Assembly (NCBI GenBank): GCA_028278425.1
Contig: JANQEJ010000057.1
Coordinates: forward strand, 57,899 to 121,898
Direction: 5' to 3'
Source: Planctomycetota bacterium
Lineage (GTDB): Bacteria > Planctomycetota > UBA1135 > GCA-002686595
DNA: 64,000 bases
Below, piece by piece: positions 16,923 through 25,514 of this stretch. Positions within the stretch are counted from its first letter, which is position 1, and each line of letters begins with the position of its first letter. Below the pieces are notes generated by a model, which saw only the letters and a program-made list of their open reading frames with translations, was not told the DNA's origin and did not search any database. Made by a program: the position numbers and the translations under genes.

Positions 16923-18890
16923 ATGCATACCCCCGTCCTCCTCGCAGCGGTGTGCGCCCTCCTCGCTCCGGCGAGCCAGAGCCGGGACGGCTACGGCTGG
17001 TCGATGACGCGGCTGGATCTCGACGTCCAGGTGCTGCCGGACGAAAAGCGCTTCGAGCTCGACGGGACCATGCGGGTGCGCCTGGACGCGCGCTCGTCGT
17101 CGCGCGGGCCGGACCTGCTCGTCAACATGCACGTCAACGGGGACAGGGATCCCGTGATGCGTTTCACGGACGTCGCTTGCGAGGGAGCCGACGCTCGCGT
17201 GCTGTCCGAGGTGCGCAGCGGGGGGATCAGCCAAGCCGAGGTGCGCTTCGACAAGGCTAAGCGCCGCGGCGACGAGATCGCGGTGAGCTTCGCGGCGGTG
17301 TCGGAGGGACGCGCCTCGCAGCTTCTGGTCGAGGAGAACGTGGCGATCGCCTCCTGGACCGCCGCTTGGCACCCGTTCACGAATCCCTCCTCGACCCACG
17401 GACTCCGCTTCGACGCGCCCGTCCTGCACGCGCCCGGGCGGACGCGCCTCCACCTCCCCGCGGGCTGGATCGGGATCATCGACGGCGAGCTGATCGAGCG
17501 CGAGCGAACGGACCAAGGCACGGTCGAGGTGTGGGAGACGCCGGACGGCATCGCGCGCAGCTTCGCGGCCGGCCCGTACAACGCGGTGACCAAGGAGGTC
17601 GACGGCCGCAGGGTGCACGTCTACATGCTCTCGGAAGACAAGCCGCTCGGCCCGAAGCGCCTGGCGCGGCTGATCGCGGACACGATGGCGGCGCAGGAGG
17701 CGCGGCTCGGGCCGTTCCCGTTCGGCTCGTGCGGCGTGGTCGAGGTGCCGTCGCCGCTCCCGGGCCAGCTCTGGGCCGCGGCGAGCCAGCAGACCTTCAT
17801 CGTCGCGCGCACGGGCTCGTTCGACTACGAGCACGGAAACCTCCCGCTTTGGGGACACGAGATGGCCCACGCCTGGTGGGGGAACACGGTGGGCTCGCAC
17901 GGGACGGGCAGCGCGTGGTGCGGCGAGTCGCTGGCGCAGCTCGGCGGGCTGATCACGATCGAAACGCTCGAGGGTCCCGAGGCGCTGCGCGAATACCTGG
18001 CCTTCTCGCGCGAGGGGTTCCACCCGCTGGCGTGCGCGTCGGGCTACTTCACGATCGTGCGCAACGGAATGGACGTGCCGCTCTCCCGCGTCGTGATCGG
18101 GGGCTCGAACGGCGCGGGCGACGTCCTGGTCGACTCGAAGGGGATGTGGGTCTACCACATGCTCCGGCAAGTGGTCGGCGACGAGGTGTTCTTCGGCGTG
18201 CTGCGCGACGTGATCGCCGACGAGAAGCACGGCTCGATCTCGATGGACGACATGCGGCGGCGCTTCGTGAAGGCGGCGCCGGAGCGCGACCTGAAGACGT
18301 TCTTCGCTCAGTGGCTCGACCGCGAGGGCGCGCCGGTGCTCGACTTCGACTGGTACGCCCGCCGCGACCGGCTCGGTCTCGTCCTGCGGATCGAGCAGCT
18401 TCAGGAGGGGAAGCCCTTCGTCTTCGACCTGGACGTCGAGGTCGAGCTGGCGGACGGCGAGCGCGTGGTCGAGCACGTCGAGGTCCGCGAGGCCGAGCAC
18501 ACCTTCGAGCTCCGCACTCCCTCGCGCCCGGCGGGCGTGCGGCTCGACCCGGCGGGCAAGCTCCTCCTGTGGCGCCCCGAGTACGGGCCGCGGCCGGGCG
18601 ACAAGACCGCCGATCCCCAGGCGCCCGAGGAGGTCCTCGAGGCGGTCGTCGGCACCTACCGGATCCTCGCAGAAGAGAAGGAGGTGGAGATCTTCCGCCG
18701 CGACGGAGAGCTCTTCGTGCAGGTCGGCTCGACCGCGATCCGGCTCGTGTACGAGTCCGAGGGGACGTTCCACACCGACGTGCCCGGGAACGTCATGACC
18801 GCGCGCTTCGACCTGAGCGAGTCGCCGGCGCCGTCGTTCATCGCGGTCGAGGACGGCAAGGAGTACGTGGTCGAGCGAGTCGGCCGTTAG
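16923..18890 (+). CDS. Secreted M1-like zinc metallopeptidase
   Basis: The 655-residue protein has a signal peptide (residues 1-20, HTPVLLAAVCALLAPASQS). An N-terminal beta domain leads to the catalytic gluzincin core with H312-E-M-A-H316 and the distal zinc ligand in WCGESLAQLGG (E335). This matches M1 spacing. The aminopeptidase GxMEN motif is not obvious, so exopeptidase specificity is uncertain. The C-terminal 150 residues form a beta-rich domain ending in VVERVGR. It is exported, and is likely a periplasmic or secreted peptidase. It is followed by the alpha/beta hydrolase on the same strand after 67 bases. Confidence 0.87.
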   Translation: MHTPVLLAAVCALLAPASQSRDGYGWSMTRLDLDVQVLPDEKRFELDGTMRVRLDARSSSRGPDLLVNMHVNGDRDPVMRFTDVACEGADARVLSEVRSGGISQAEVRFDKAKRRGDEIAVSFAAVSEGRASQLLVEENVAIASWTAAWHPFTNPSSTHGLRFDAPVLHAPGRTRLHLPAGWIGIIDGELIERERTDQGTVEVWETPDGIARSFAAGPYNAVTKEVDGRRVHVYMLSEDKPLGPKRLARLIADTMAAQEARLGPFPFGSCGVVEVPSPLPGQLWAAASQQTFIVARTGSFDYEHGNLPLWGHEMAHAWWGNTVGSHGTGSAWCGESLAQLGGLITIETLEGPEALREYLAFSREGFHPLACASGYFTIVRNGMDVPLSRVVIGGSNGAGDVLVDSKGMWVYHMLRQVVGDEVFFGVLRDVIADEKHGSISMDDMRRRFVKAAPERDLKTFFAQWLDREGAPVLDFDWYARRDRLGLVLRIEQLQEGKPFVFDLDVEVELADGERVVEHVEVREAEHTFELRTPSRPAGVRLDPAGKLLLWRPEYGPRPGDKTADPQAPEEVLEAVVGTYRILAEEKEVEIFRRDGELFVQVGSTAIRLVYESEGTFHTDVPGNVMTARFDLSESPAPSFIAVEDGKEYVVERVGR

Positions 18891-18957
18891 CTCGGCGCGG
18901 ATGGACAGCGTGACCTGAGGCTCTCACACTGGAGGTGGGAGCGGAACGAACCAGGGG

Positions 18958-19776
18958 ATGCCGGTCGAAGCGAAGGGAGGACGGCTCGAGCTCGACGGCG
19001 GCGCGCTCGCCTACCGATCGATCGGCGAAGGACCGCTCGTCGTCTTGACGCACGCGCTCGGACCGCTGGCGTGGGGCGACGTCGGGCGGCTGGCCGAGTC
19101 CTGCACCGTGGTCGTGCCGGACTGGGAAGCGTCGACTCTGGACCGGAAGGCGCAGGTCACGCTCGCGTGGTTCGAACCGCTCGTGCGCGCGCACGGACAC
19201 GAAGGTGGAACCCTGTGCGCATGGTCCATGTCCGGGCCGGGCGCGATCTTCTTCGCGGCCGAGGAGCCGCCCGCGCTGTCCCGGCTCATCCTGGTGGACG
19301 TTGCGGGTTTGAGTCCGGGTTCCTTCTCGTTCCGCCTGCGCGACCTGCCGCACCTCCTTGTGATGCGCCTCCTCGGACGGCCGACGCGCGGCTTCGTCCG
19401 CATGCTCTGGCGAAGCTGGGTGTGGCGGAGGGGGCTGGACACGCGTGAGCTGGAGGACGCGACCCTGCGCTTCTTCCGCGCCAACCCCGACGCCTTCGGC
19501 ATGCCGGGCGGCGGGGACGAAGACGAAGACGAAGAGGACGAGACCCTGCTCGACGAGCTGCCTTCGATCGCCGCGCCTACCCTGGTGCTGGCCGGACGCC
19601 ACTCCGAGGTCCTCGGGCCGGAACACGGCCGCGGGGCCGCCGAGCGCCTGCCCGCCGGGGAGCTCGTCGTCTTCGAAGAGAGCGGCCACGCGCTGCAGCT
19701 CGAAGAGCCGGAGAGGTTCCAGGAGGTGCTGGCCGCGTTCGTCGGCGGCGGGACGCCCCCGGCCTCTCCGCCCTGA
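18958..19776 (+). CDS. Alpha/beta-hydrolase fold enzyme
   Basis: In this 272-residue protein, an early LVVLTHALGPLAWG strand-oxyanion region is followed by the nucleophile elbow CAWSMSG with S90 (A-x-S-x-S rather than the usual G-x-S-x-G). A cap region follows with a run of acidic residues (about 182-190), then TLVLAGRHSE and the catalytic histidine in ESGHALQLEEPERF. No signal peptide is seen. It could be an esterase or a C-C hydrolase. The substrate is unknown. A GGAGGTGGGAG lies about 18 bases upstream of the ATG. Confidence 0.85.
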   Translation: MPVEAKGGRLELDGGALAYRSIGEGPLVVLTHALGPLAWGDVGRLAESCTVVVPDWEASTLDRKAQVTLAWFEPLVRAHGHEGGTLCAWSMSGPGAIFFAAEEPPALSRLILVDVAGLSPGSFSFRLRDLPHLLVMRLLGRPTRGFVRMLWRSWVWRRGLDTRELEDATLRFFRANPDAFGMPGGGDEDEDEEDETLLDELPSIAAPTLVLAGRHSEVLGPEHGRGAAERLPAGELVVFEESGHALQLEEPERFQEVLAAFVGGGTPPASPP

Positions 19777-19859
19777 CGGCCCCTCGTCTCCAGGTCGAGC
19801 TCGCCCGGGATCGAGGTGCCGGCATCCGGAACCCCGAGCGGCGCGAAGACCACCTTGGA

Positions 19860-21215
19860 GTGGAAGCGGAGGCGACATCACGTCGAGGCGCGTCCGGCGT
19901 CCTCCGACCGTCGAGCACCGACGCGGTGGCCGGGGCCGGGAAGCACGTCGTGATCGTGGGCGGAGGCTTCGCGGGGCTCTACGCGGCTCGACGCCTCGCC
20001 CGCGCTCCCGTCCGGCTCACGCTCATCGACCGGCAGAACCATCACCTCTTCCAGCCTCTTCTTTATCAAGTGGCGACGGCAGCTCTGTCTGCGCCGGACG
20101 TGGCCGCGCCCATCCGCCGCGTCTTGCGTCGCCAGCGGAACGCGACGGTGCTGCTCGGTGAGGTCACTTCGATCGACTTGGAGCGTCGCACGGTCGAGCT
20201 GGACGGCGCGGAGCGCGTGCCTTACGACTACCTCGTCCTCGCCGCGGGTACCGAGACGTGCTACTTCGGAAACGACGGCTGGAGAGCGCATGCACCCGGA
20301 CTGAAGTCCATCGACGACGCCGTCGACGTGAGAGACCGCGTCCTGATGGCGTTCGAGCGCGCCGAGCGCGACTCGAGCCCCGCGGACCGCGCGCGCGACC
20401 TGCGGTTCGTCGTCGTCGGTGCCGGGCCGACGGGGGTCGAGCTGGCCGGCGCCTTGCGCGAGATCGCCGCGCGAACGCTCGCCTCCGACTTCCGGAACAT
20501 CGCCACCGGCGCGGCGGAGGTCTTCCTGGTCGAAGCGGGAGAGCGCGTCTTGCCCGGCTTCCCCGAGGCGATGTCGCGTCAGGCGAAGCGAGAGCTCGAG
20601 CGGCTCGGCGTCGTCGTTCGCACCGGGGAACGGGTCCAGGACATCGACGGCGACGGTGTACGGCTCGAGTCGGGCGAACGGATCGAGGCGGGGCTCGTCC
20701 TGTGGGCCGCCGGCGTGACCACGTCCTCGCTCGTCCGCGACCTCGATGGCGAGCAGACCCGGGACGGACGGGTGCTGGTCCGGGACGATCTCTCCTTGCC
20801 CGGACGCCCCGAAGTCTTCGTCGTGGGCGACCTGGCGGCCGTGCGGCGACCCAACGGCGAGTGGGTCCCGGGCATGGCCCCCGGAGCCATTCAGATGGGG
20901 CGTCACGCGGCGCGGATGATCGCGGACGACCTGCGCGAGAAGCCGCGGACGCCCTTCCGCTACCGCCATCGCGGACTGCTCGCAACCGTGGGTCGTTCCC
21001 ACGCCGTCGCGGAAGTCGGCGGACGGCAGTTCTCGGGGTTCGCCGCCTGGCTCCTGTGGGTGTTCGTGCACGTCTTCTGGCTCGTCGGTTTTCGGGAGCG
21101 CCTCGTCGTGCTCTTCGAATGGGCTTGGGCTTGGCTGACGTGGCAGCGCTCCGCCAGGGTCATCGTGCGGCCGTCTTCCACAAGACTGCGAACCGCGCGG
21201 TCCGTGGATTCGTGA
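19860..21215 (+). CDS. ndh: Type II NADH:quinone oxidoreductase (NDH-2)
   Basis: The product has 451 residues if GTG 19860 is used. A GTG at 19926 directly before the fold is also possible. The FAD Rossmann motif is VVIVGGGFAGLYAARRL. HHLFQPLLYQVATAALS is the NDH-2 signature near the flavin. The second Rossmann motif VVVGAGPTGVELAGAL binds NADH, and EVFVVGDLAA is the FAD-closing GD motif. The C-terminal region (FAAWLLWVFVHVFWLVGF) is the hydrophobic membrane-binding end typical of NDH-2. It transfers electrons from NADH to quinone without pumping protons. It stands before the stress protein and the Mrp antiporter operon on the same strand. Confidence 0.92.
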   Translation: MEAEATSRRGASGVLRPSSTDAVAGAGKHVVIVGGGFAGLYAARRLARAPVRLTLIDRQNHHLFQPLLYQVATAALSAPDVAAPIRRVLRRQRNATVLLGEVTSIDLERRTVELDGAERVPYDYLVLAAGTETCYFGNDGWRAHAPGLKSIDDAVDVRDRVLMAFERAERDSSPADRARDLRFVVVGAGPTGVELAGALREIAARTLASDFRNIATGAAEVFLVEAGERVLPGFPEAMSRQAKRELERLGVVVRTGERVQDIDGDGVRLESGERIEAGLVLWAAGVTTSSLVRDLDGEQTRDGRVLVRDDLSLPGRPEVFVVGDLAAVRRPNGEWVPGMAPGAIQMGRHAARMIADDLREKPRTPFRYRHRGLLATVGRSHAVAEVGGRQFSGFAAWLLWVFVHVFWLVGFRERLVVLFEWAWAWLTWQRSARVIVRPSSTRLRTARSVDS

Positions 21216-21454
21216 GCGTTGCGGCCCCGGGGCTTGCCGACGCACCGTCAATATGATCGACGATAAGGGTCGAACTTCATGGTCTTTTCGAACGATGGCG
21301 TCGGCCCGACAATGCGCCACAGGCGTCCACGACGCCCCCCCAAATCACATCCCCCCGGCCTGTCCCCGCATCTGAGCGGGCGGAAGAGGCGAAACCCCGT
21401 GCGCCGTCCGGTGCCCGAAGTGGTGCCCCGGAACAGATCCAAGAGCTCCGTTAC
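21216..21454. promoter_or_regulatory. Probable promoter region of the stress protein and Mrp block
   Basis: This 239-base gap on the plus strand includes a low-GC patch around 21250-21290. No gene is supported. No clear -35/-10 boxes or terminator hairpin can be assigned by eye. Confidence 0.3.
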
Positions 21455-22366
21455 ATGAAGCGCTTCCGCAAGATCCTGGTTTGGGTGTCCGACTCGACCG
21501 AGGGCCAGGTGGCCCTCGACGAAGCCGCCGCCCTCGCGCGCGAGTCGGGCGCCGCGCTCTCCCTCGCTCACGCGATCGAGCCTCCCCAGCGGCTGTTCCG
21601 ACTCCTCTACCCGCAGGCTGACGAGCTGTCTTCGCTTCTGAAGGGCGAGTGGGAGCGGCGGCTCCAGGCGCTCGCGGAGCCGCTGCGCAGCGAAGGACTC
21701 GAAGTGGATGCCCTGGTACTGGAGGGCAGTCCCTTCCTCGCCTTCACCCGCGAAGTGCTGCGCGGCGGACACGACCTGCTCGTCAAGCCCGTCGAGCTGT
21801 CCAGCGACGGCCGGTACTACGGCTCGACCGACATGCACCTCTTGCGCAAGTGCCCCGCGGCGGTGTGGATCACGAACAGGGAGACGCCGTCCTCCGCGAG
21901 GATCCTCGCGCTGGTCGATCCGGATCCCGAGCAGGACGCCCTCCACGAGCAGATCCTGCAGATGGCGACGTCGCTGGGCGAGCTGCGCGGCGCGGAGGTG
22001 CACGTGCTCCACGTCTGGGAGGCGAGCGGTGAGCGACTCCTCGCCAACCGCGTCTCGCCCGACGAGCTGAAGGCGTACGTCGAGGAGGCGCGGAGCAGAT
22101 CCGAGAAGGACCTCGGCCGGATCCTCGACGTGGCCGGCGTCGAGATCCCGCGCGATCGCGTTCACCTGATCAAGGGCGACGTGCGGTTCCTGGTGCCGGA
22201 GTTCGTCCGACGGCGCGACGTCCGCATGTTGGTCATGGGGACCTTGGGTCGAACGGGCATCCAGGGCGCGCTGATCGGGAACACCGCCGAGACGATCCTG
22301 TCCCGCGTGCACTGCCCGGTGTTGACCGCGAAGCCCGCGGGCTTCGTCTCGCCGGTGCGGGCATGA
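21455..22366 (+). CDS. Tandem universal stress protein
   Basis: This 303-residue protein has two UspA-type domains. The first half (KRFRKILVWVSDSTEGQVAL to about 145) lacks an obvious ATP loop. The second (about 146-295) carries LALVDPDPEQ and ends with the MLVMGTLGRTGIQGALIGNT loop, the G-x2-G-x9-G(S/N)T nucleotide-binding signature. It is cytoplasmic. Such proteins bind ATP and act in stress or respiratory adaptation. It is placed between NDH-2 and the Mrp operon, 74 bases before mrpA, so coordinated expression is likely. Confidence 0.92.
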   Translation: MKRFRKILVWVSDSTEGQVALDEAAALARESGAALSLAHAIEPPQRLFRLLYPQADELSSLLKGEWERRLQALAEPLRSEGLEVDALVLEGSPFLAFTREVLRGGHDLLVKPVELSSDGRYYGSTDMHLLRKCPAAVWITNRETPSSARILALVDPDPEQDALHEQILQMATSLGELRGAEVHVLHVWEASGERLLANRVSPDELKAYVEEARSRSEKDLGRILDVAGVEIPRDRVHLIKGDVRFLVPEFVRRRDVRMLVMGTLGRTGIQGALIGNTAETILSRVHCPVLTAKPAGFVSPVRA

Positions 22367-22440
22367 CGTTTTCAACCCTCGCTCGATGCGTGAGTCACCG
22401 GCAACGCTGGACGCGGTGATGAAACCACGACCTGTCCGGA

Positions 22441-25182
22441 ATGATCCTCGCCCTGGCAATGCTCCTCGCGTCCGCCGTCCTGGCGGCGCCGGCCGTCCCG
22501 CGTCTCCGCGCGGTCTCGGCCGTATTCCTCCCGTTGCCGCTGCTGGCGGTGTTCGGGATGCTGCTCGCGCGTGCGCGCGGCGTGCTCGCGGGGGAGGGGG
22601 AGCGCGAGGTCCTCGCGAACATCGCCCCGCTGTCCACCGATCTCGCTCTGCGGCTCGACGGGCTCGGGCTTCTCTTCGCCCTGCTGGTCAGCGGCATCGG
22701 GGCGGCGGTGCTCGTCCACGCCGCCGGGTACTTCAGCGAGAACCCGTCCACCCTCGGCCGGTTCGCGGCGCTCGCGTACCTCTTTGCGGCCGCCATGATC
22801 GGGCTCGTCCTGGCGGACGACCTCTTCACGCTCTTCATCTGCTGGGAGCTCACGAGCGTCTGCTCGTTCCTCCTCATCGGGCTGAAGCACGGGGAGACGG
22901 AAGCGCGTTCCGGCGCGCTGCGGGCGCTGCTCGTCACGGGAGCCGGCGGCATCGCGCTCCTGGTCGGGATCCTGCTTCTCGCGGACGTGGCCGGCACGAC
23001 GTCGATCAGCGCCCTGGTCGAGCGCGGTGACGAGGTCCGCACGTCGGCCGCGTACCTGCCGATCCTCGGCCTGATCGCGCTCGCCGCCTTCACGAAGTCC
23101 GCCCAAGCTCCGTTCCACTACTGGCTGCCCGGCGCGATGGCGGCACCCGGTCCGGTCAGCGCGTTCCTGCACTCCGCGACGCTCGTCAAGGCCGGCGTCT
23201 TCCTGCTGGCGCGCTTCCACCCGGTGCTCGGCTTCCGGGCCGAGTGGCACGTTCTGCTCGGCCACGTGGGCGCCGTCACGCTGCTGGTCGGGGCGGTCCT
23301 GGCGTTCGCGCAGGACGACCTCAAGCGCATGCTCGCCTACACGACCGTGGCGGGGCTCGGAACGCTCGTGCTCCTGCTCGGCATCGGGACCGAGCCGGCG
23401 CTGCGGGCCGCGATGCTCTTCGTTGCCGTTCACGCTCTCTACAAGGCGAGCCTCTTCCTGGTCGTGGGTTACCTCGACAAGCGCACGGGCACCCGCGACT
23501 TGACGCGGCTCGCGGGGCTCGCCGTCCACGCGCCGGTTGCCTTCGCGGCCGCCGCGCTCGCGGCGTTGTCGATGAGCGGCCTCCCTCCGTTGCTCGGTGC
23601 GATCGCGAAGGAGCTCGTATACGAGGCGAAGCTCGGTGCCCCCGAGGCGCCGCTCGCGCTCGCCGCCGTCGGCTCCGCCGGAAACGCTCTGGTCGTCGGC
23701 TGCGCCGTCCTCGTCGGACTCTACCCGTTCGTGCGGCGTGGCGCGCCGCCGGCGCTGCTCTCCGTCCCGGCGGTGCGGCTGCTGCTCGGCCCGCTGGTGC
23801 TCGCCGCTGTCGGGCTCCTCTTCGGAGTCTTCCACGACACGACCGCCGCGCCGCTGATCGACGCCGCGCTCGCCGCGGCGGTGGGGGAGCCGGAGACCGC
23901 CGAGTTCACTCTCGACGCCTCGCCAGCCGTCGTCTCCTGGCTGGGCAAGGCGACGCTCCTCGCGGGCGTGCTGGCGGTGGTCTTCCGACGGCGCCTCTTG
24001 GCGGCGGGCCGCCGGGTGGCGACGCTGGCGTCGGCAGGGCCCACGGCGCTGCACGACCGCCTGCTCGAAGCGTTGTTCGGCGCGGGGAGCGCCGTGGCGA
24101 ACGTCTTCGCGCGCGGCGGCGTCCGCCAGACGCTCGTCTGGCCCCTCGTCCTCTTCGTGGGGATCGGCGCATGGCTCGTCGTGGGCGGTGTCGCCGGCTG
24201 GTCGCTCCCCGACTTCACTCTCGACCCCTATCGCGCGCTCCTCCTGCTGCTCGTCGTCGGCGGCGCCGCGGGAGCGGTGCGCGCGCGTTCCAACCTCAGC
24301 GCCGTGACCTCGCTCGGCATCGCGGGCTTCGGCGTCGGGATGGTGTTCCTCGTGCTCGGCGGACCGGACCTCGCGATGACGCAGATCGCGGTCGAGACGC
24401 TCGCCGTCCTGCTCCTGCTCGCCGTCCTCGGCCGCGAGCCCGTCGAGCCCGAGCCGCGACGCAGCCGCGCGAAGCTCTTGGGCAACGCGCTCGCCGTCGC
24501 GGTCGGCGCCACGTTCACGGTCCTCGTCTGGGCCGCGGCGCCCGATGGATCCCTTCCGCCGCTGGCGACCGAGCTGGCCGAGAAGAGCGTGCCGGAGGCC
24601 TACGGGCGCAACGTCGTCAACGTGATCCTGGTCGACTTCCGCGCGCTCGACACCATGGGCGAGGTTTTCGTCCTCGCGATCGCCGCTCTGGGCGTGACCG
24701 CCCTGTTGCGCGGCGCGTCGGGAGAAGCCCGGGGCGAGCCCGTGCTCGGCTTCGTGGGAACCTTCGGTCGCTCCCCCATCCTGCGCGCCGCGGCGCGCTC
24801 GATCGTTCCGCTGCTCGCCCTGGTCGCCATCGTGCTCTTCGTGCGCGGGCACCACGAGCCGGGCGGCGGTTTCGTCGGCGGGCTCGTCGCAGCCGCGGCG
24901 ACGCTGCTCCACGCTTTCGCCTTCGGCATCGGCGCCACCCGGGCGCGGTTCGGGCCGGGTCGGCTCGTCGCCGTCGGGCTCGCCGTCGTGCTCGCGTCGG
25001 GAGCGATCGGGCTCCTCGCCGGCGGCGCGTTCCTCGAGGGTACGTGGCTCTCCGGCCGTTTCCCGGCCGTCGGCAAGCTCGGCACCCCGCTGCTCTTCGA
25101 CGCCGGCGTCTTCCTGGTCGTCCTCGGCGTGAGCGCGCGGGTCCTGTTCGGCCTCCTCGAGCGGGAAGGAGCGCCGGCATGA
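22441..25182 (+). CDS. mrpA: Mrp Na+/H+ antiporter subunit A fused to subunit B
   Basis: This 913-residue membrane protein contains the NuoL-like proton-antiporter core (about residues 50-450). It shows TLFICWELTSVCSFLLIG, KSAQAPFHYWLPGAMAAPGPVSAFLHSATLVKAGVFL and AFAQDDLKRMLAYTT. MbhD/MbhE-like helices follow (about 600-760, with GGPDLAMTQIAVETLAVLLL and VNVILVDFRALDTMGE). The end (about 785-905) is an MnhB domain with RGHHEPGGGFVGGLV. The length and the missing separate B gene show an A-B fusion. It overlaps mrpC by the sequence ATGA. It is the large pumping subunit for Na+ efflux against H+ entry. Confidence 0.94.
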   Translation: MILALAMLLASAVLAAPAVPRLRAVSAVFLPLPLLAVFGMLLARARGVLAGEGEREVLANIAPLSTDLALRLDGLGLLFALLVSGIGAAVLVHAAGYFSENPSTLGRFAALAYLFAAAMIGLVLADDLFTLFICWELTSVCSFLLIGLKHGETEARSGALRALLVTGAGGIALLVGILLLADVAGTTSISALVERGDEVRTSAAYLPILGLIALAAFTKSAQAPFHYWLPGAMAAPGPVSAFLHSATLVKAGVFLLARFHPVLGFRAEWHVLLGHVGAVTLLVGAVLAFAQDDLKRMLAYTTVAGLGTLVLLLGIGTEPALRAAMLFVAVHALYKASLFLVVGYLDKRTGTRDLTRLAGLAVHAPVAFAAAALAALSMSGLPPLLGAIAKELVYEAKLGAPEAPLALAAVGSAGNALVVGCAVLVGLYPFVRRGAPPALLSVPAVRLLLGPLVLAAVGLLFGVFHDTTAAPLIDAALAAAVGEPETAEFTLDASPAVVSWLGKATLLAGVLAVVFRRRLLAAGRRVATLASAGPTALHDRLLEALFGAGSAVANVFARGGVRQTLVWPLVLFVGIGAWLVVGGVAGWSLPDFTLDPYRALLLLLVVGGAAGAVRARSNLSAVTSLGIAGFGVGMVFLVLGGPDLAMTQIAVETLAVLLLLAVLGREPVEPEPRRSRAKLLGNALAVAVGATFTVLVWAAAPDGSLPPLATELAEKSVPEAYGRNVVNVILVDFRALDTMGEVFVLAIAALGVTALLRGASGEARGEPVLGFVGTFGRSPILRAAARSIVPLLALVAIVLFVRGHHEPGGGFVGGLVAAAATLLHAFAFGIGATRARFGPGRLVAVGLAVVLASGAIGLLAGGAFLEGTWLSGRFPAVGKLGTPLLFDAGVFLVVLGVSARVLFGLLEREGAPA

Positions 25183-25514
25183 GCGGCTGGCTCGGGATCG
25201 TCGTGGGCGTGCTGGCGGCCTGCGGGACGCGCTTGCTCCTGCGCAGCACGCCGGCGCGTCGCGCGGTGGGCATCGTGCTCTTCGGCATCGCCCTCAACCT
25301 GCTCGTGTTCGCGATGACGGGCGCGGAGCACGCGCGCGCCCCGCTCGTCGCCTACGGCGAGGAGGCTCCCCGCGGCCCGTTCGCGGATCCGCTCCCGCAG
25401 GCTCTCGTGCTGACCGCCATCGTGATCGGCTTTGCGCTGCAGGCCTTCGCGCTGGTGCTGATCACCTTGACCGGTCGCGTCGACGGTCCGGTCCGGGAAG
25501 GAGCCGAGCCGTGA
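25179..25514 (+). CDS. mrpC: Mrp antiporter subunit C (NuoK-like)
   Basis: This 111-residue protein has three hydrophobic helices. The second contains GIVLFGIALNLLVFAMTG, the NuoK/MnhC helix, and the third contains DPLPQALVLTAIVIGFALQAF, a hallmark of MnhC. The start overlaps the mrpA stop by four bases, and the stop overlaps the GTG of mrpD by four bases. Confidence 0.93.
   Translation: MSGWLGIVVGVLAACGTRLLLRSTPARRAVGIVLFGIALNLLVFAMTGAEHARAPLVAYGEEAPRGPFADPLPQALVLTAIVIGFALQAFALVLITLTGRVDGPVREGAEP

Noticed and set aside
22372..24912. 846-codon minus-strand open frame opposite mrpA
   Set aside because: Extremely charged Arg/Glu/Gln/Asp composition and no motif; the sense strand is an unmistakable antiporter subunit.
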